DNA of 64,000 bases from Lachnospiraceae bacterium. Its GTDB lineage: Bacteria > Bacillota > Clostridia > Lachnospirales > Lachnospiraceae. Below the pieces are notes generated by a model. The model did not search any database and was not told the DNA's origin. It saw only the letters and a list, made by a program, of their open reading frames with translations. The stretch spans positions 248,001 to 312,000 of the forward strand of contig CAJTFL010000002.1 in NCBI GenBank assembly GCA_910575565.1, in the 5' to 3' direction. Shown piece after piece: positions 61,603-64,000 of the stretch. Each line of letters begins with the position of its first letter. Position 1 is the first letter of the stretch. The position numbers were made by a program, and so were the translations under genes.

Positions 61603-63420
61603 CTACTGGTACGCTTTTGCCGCCTGCACCAGCCTTAAAAACTCCTTCCGGTAATCATCGGAATCCTGATGGATACAGGACTCCGCCAAAGCTGCCGCAC
61701 TGTCATAGTCTGCCGTCCCCTTATTTTCGCTTTCCCGCAAAACCATGCCAAACTCAGCCACCGCAGCCGCAAAGGTAAGATTTTCCGATGGCTGCTCCCT
61801 GTAGCTGTCCGCCTCTACCGGATACTCCAAAAGCCTGCTGGTATCCCCGTTAGGAGCCTTGTACCGCAGATTCACCGTCAGCAGCTCGCTGCTCCCCGTA
61901 GTGGTTCCCGCCGTCTGGTACTTTAATTCCTTTTCCGCCATAATGTTTCCCGCCGGGATAATCTCATACAGCGCCGTTACCGAATGGCCGGAGCCGATCT
62001 CGCCTGCATCTACCTTGTCATTATCAAAATCTTCCTGGTTTAGCAGCCGGTTCTCATAGCCGATCAACCGATAGCCTGCCACCTTTTCCGGGTTAAACTC
62101 TACCTGGATCTTTACATCCTTTGCCACTGTGATCAGGGTTCCCCCCATCTCATCCACCAGCACTTTCTTTGCCTCATAAAGACTGTCTAAGTAATTATAA
62201 TTGCCGTCCCCATTGTCCGCCAAGGCTTCCATCTTATTGTCCTTAATATTATCGCTCCCTACGCCTAAAACGGACAGATGGACTCCGCTTTTCTTCTTCT
62301 CCTTAATCAGCCGGGTAAGCTCCCCCTCGCTGCTTGGGCCCACGTTCAGATCCCCGTCCGTTGCCAGGATCACCCGGTTATTCCCGCCAGGGATAAAATT
62401 TTTCTGGGCCAGCTCATAAGCTTTCTCAATCCCTGCCGCCCCGGCAGTGCTGCCCCCTGCCTCCAGATCATCCAGCGCGGCGGCAATCTCCGCCTTCTTT
62501 ATCCCGGAAACGCCGTCCAAAACCACGGATTCATACCCGGCGTAGGTGACAATAGAAACCTTATCCCGCTCATCCAGGTTTTCCGTCAGCATGGTAAAAG
62601 CTTTCTGCACCAAAGGCAGCCGATCCGCCCCGTACATGGAGCCGGACACATCCAGCAGAAATACCAGATTGGAAGACGGCCTGCCGGAAAAATCAATCTC
62701 CTTTGCCTGAAGGCCGATAAGCAGGAGACGGCTGTCTTCATTCCACGGGCAGTCTGAGTACTCCGTGGTCACGGAAAAAGGCTCCTCCCCCTTAGGCTCC
62801 GGGTAATCATACGAGAAATAGTTGATCATTTCCTCTATCCGCACCGCATCCGCCGGGATCTCCGCCTGATCCCGGATCATCCTGCGGATATTCCCATAGG
62901 AAGCCGTATCCACATCCACGGAAAAGGTAGAAAGAGGCTCCTCGGCCACGTGCTTAAAGCCGTTTTCCGAAATATAGGCATACTCCTCCGTATTCCAATC
63001 CTCCTGCCGGTAAACCTCCTGGTAGCCGTCCGCCATATTCGGGGCGTAGCCTCCCATATCTGCATTGCCATACTCCGTTCCCATTGTCACCTGAGGAGCC
63101 AGGGCAGCCCCCTCCTCCATCATCGGGATATCTTCAGCAACCCCCTCATATTTCATTTCCTCCCTGGCCGCCTCCGTTTCCGCGGCAGTTTCCCACCCCC
63201 TGGCAGGAGGGGCTGCCGGAGCAGCTCCTGCCATGTCGCCTGTCACAGCAGCTGCCGTAGTAGCCGCCGCAGGGCCTGCCCCATCCGCCATCCCGCCGGA
63301 AGACGTACTCTTAGGCGCTCCCCCGCACCCCGCAAGCAGCGCCATCGCGGTGATTAAGCTGGCCCATCTGGCCGTCCGCCTGTTCTTCATCCTGAATTTC
63401 CTCGTCCATTTCCTCATCAT
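61603..63420 (-). CDS. VWA domain lipoprotein (YfbK-like)
   Basis: About 605-aa secreted lipoprotein. The signal peptide ends at lipobox LLAGC, then an Ala/Gly/Thr-rich tether. A VWF-type N-terminal region (TFSVDVDTASYGNIRRMI) precedes a von Willebrand A domain with an intact metal site (LDVSGSM, later ATDGDLN), and a C-terminal DUF3520-type domain (YENRLLNQEDFDNDKVDAG) closes it. Such proteins bind partners at the cell surface; the ligand is unknown. The start is uncertain: ATG at 63420 follows GAGGAGAAT, while ATG at 63390 would give a more typical signal peptide. Five 14-bp repeats lie just upstream. Confidence 0.88.
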   Translation of the reverse strand: MMRKWTRKFRMKNRRTARWASLITAMALLAGCGGAPKSTSSGGMADGAGPAAATTAAAVTGDMAGAAPAAPPARGWETAAETEAAREEMKYEGVAEDIPMMEEGAALAPQVTMGTEYGNADMGGYAPNMADGYQEVYRQEDWNTEEYAYISENGFKHVAEEPLSTFSVDVDTASYGNIRRMIRDQAEIPADAVRIEEMINYFSYDYPEPKGEEPFSVTTEYSDCPWNEDSRLLLIGLQAKEIDFSGRPSSNLVFLLDVSGSMYGADRLPLVQKAFTMLTENLDERDKVSIVTYAGYESVVLDGVSGIKKAEIAAALDDLEAGGSTAGAAGIEKAYELAQKNFIPGGNNRVILATDGDLNVGPSSEGELTRLIKEKKKSGVHLSVLGVGSDNIKDNKMEALADNGDGNYNYLDSLYEAKKVLVDEMGGTLITVAKDVKIQVEFNPEKVAGYRLIGYENRLLNQEDFDNDKVDAGEIGSGHSVTALYEIIPAGNIMAEKELKYQTAGTTTGSSELLTVNLRYKAPNGDTSRLLEYPVEADSYREQPSENLTFAAAVAEFGMVLRESENKGTADYDSAAALAESCIHQDSDDYRKEFLRLVQAAKAYQ

Positions 63421-63434
63421 CCTTATTCTCCTCC

Positions 63435-63504
63435 CTTTTCCTGCAACTTTCTTCCCGCAAGCTTCTTCCTGCAACTTTCTTCCTGCGGCTTTCTTCCTGC
63501 AAGC
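63435..63504. repeat. 14-bp tandem repeat, five units, upstream of the VWA gene
   Basis: Five 14-bp units (ttcttcctgcaact-like) from 63435 to 63504. On the minus strand each contains AGGAAGAA, resembling a ribosome binding site, in the leader of the VWA gene. Confidence 0.85.
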
Positions 63505-63523
63505 TTCCAGAATCCTCTGAACG

Positions 63524-64000
63524 CTATTCTTTAATCAGGGAAAGGAATTGGGAAAGAAAGCCCTCATCCTGCCTAAGCAGCATACGGTCGTAAAAATAAT
63601 CGTTTTCCCCTTCCCTTTTCCCTGCAACCACCTTGGTTTCCTGATTCACTAAACTGGCATACCCGGAATGGAACAAATACGCCCCATCCTGAAGGATTTC
63701 CACCTGGGGCGCAAAAGGATAAATCAATTCCCACTCCCCCTTCTCCTTCTTCAAGGGAAGAAGGTAAGCGCTTCCCTCCTTAAGCTGGTACAAAATATAC
63801 GCCTCGTCCCCCTCCGTCTTCACAATCGGGCTTTTCACCAGGATCCTTTCCTGGCTGTCCAGATAATCCTGGGCGTAATGAATCTCCCCTGCCAAAACCT
63901 GGTAAACCACCTTCACCGCCCTGCCTTGGCCGTCATACTCCAAAGAAACCCCCTCTACCGTACCGCTGCACAAAAGCTCTGCATCCGCCAATATGGCCTC
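63524..64000 (-). CDS. Incomplete gene of unknown function at the right edge
   Basis: The last about 158 codons of a gene whose start lies beyond the window; the frame is open to the edge. The visible part is soluble and rich in acidic and aromatic residues (EILQDGAYLFHSGYASLVNQ; FYDRMLLRQDEGFLSQFL), consistent with a beta-rich domain. I do not recognise it. It lies about 100 bp before the VWA lipoprotein gene on the same strand; VWA proteins of this type are often preceded by sigma/anti-sigma genes, but nothing here proves that. Confidence 0.6.
   Translation of the reverse strand, partial: EAILADAELLCSGTVEGVSLEYDGQGRAVKVVYQVLAGEIHYAQDYLDSQERILVKSPIVKTEGDEAYILYQLKEGSAYLLPLKKEKGEWELIYPFAPQVEILQDGAYLFHSGYASLVNQETKVVAGKREGENDYFYDRMLLRQDEGFLSQFLSLIKE

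Overview
The window looks like a chromosomal segment of an anaerobic, spore-forming Clostridia, most likely a Lachnospiraceae of the Lachnoclostridium/Enterocloster/Hungatella kind. The evidence is sporulation genes (spo0A, spoIVB, a SpoIIM-like gene), a LexA box of the Bacillus/Clostridium type at recA, the oxygen-independent HemZ, RNase Y, and carbohydrate uptake loci with YesM/YesN two-component systems. Nearly all genes are on the minus strand; exceptions are the hybrid kinase at the left edge, one 79-aa gene and a small relic. I see no rRNA, tRNA or CRISPR array.

Layout. 1-2.4 kb: hybrid sensor kinase, converging on a shared terminator with the next block. 2.5-4.2 kb: a GGGtGRT-family protein and a NifU-like Fe-S scaffold, a conserved pair of unknown role. 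4.5-13.9 kb: relA/spoT, metallo-hydrolase, hemZ, hisS, aspS, MATE exporter, in transcription order. 14.0-17.7 kb: proC, NUDIX hydrolase, spoIIM-like, xerD, apt. 17.7-24.9 kb: rny, recA-recX under an SOS promoter, glgA with an HD protein and a DUF212 protein, and spo0A.

25.2-50.6 kb is accessory. It holds (a) an Lpl/Ytc-type sugar ABC locus with YesM/YesN regulators, whose binding lipoprotein is frameshifted at a run of eight G; (b) a PHP phosphatase, a flavodoxin and a cell-wall-binding protein with a decayed relative; (c) a second sugar locus with epimerase, SDR, ABC transporter, beta-propeller glycosidase, YesM/YesN pair and a GH127 beta-L-arabinofuranosidase; (d) malic enzyme and fumarase. 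Both ABC loci lack an ATPase gene, so they probably share one encoded elsewhere.

50.8-61.3 kb is the classic Firmicutes block nusB-xseA-xseB-ispA-dxs-tlyA-nadK-argR-recN-spoIVB. In most relatives spo0A follows spoIVB directly; here about 26 kb lies between them. 61.6-64 kb: a VWA lipoprotein and an incomplete gene at the right edge.

Main oddities: the G8 frameshift, tandem repeats inside two functional regions of one sensor kinase, a 163-bp palindromic element between argR and recN, short tandem repeats upstream of nusB and of the VWA gene, and an IS200/IS605-like structured relic near 36.2 kb. No clearly new multi-gene system is evident; the least understood conserved unit is the GGGtGRT/NifU-like pair.
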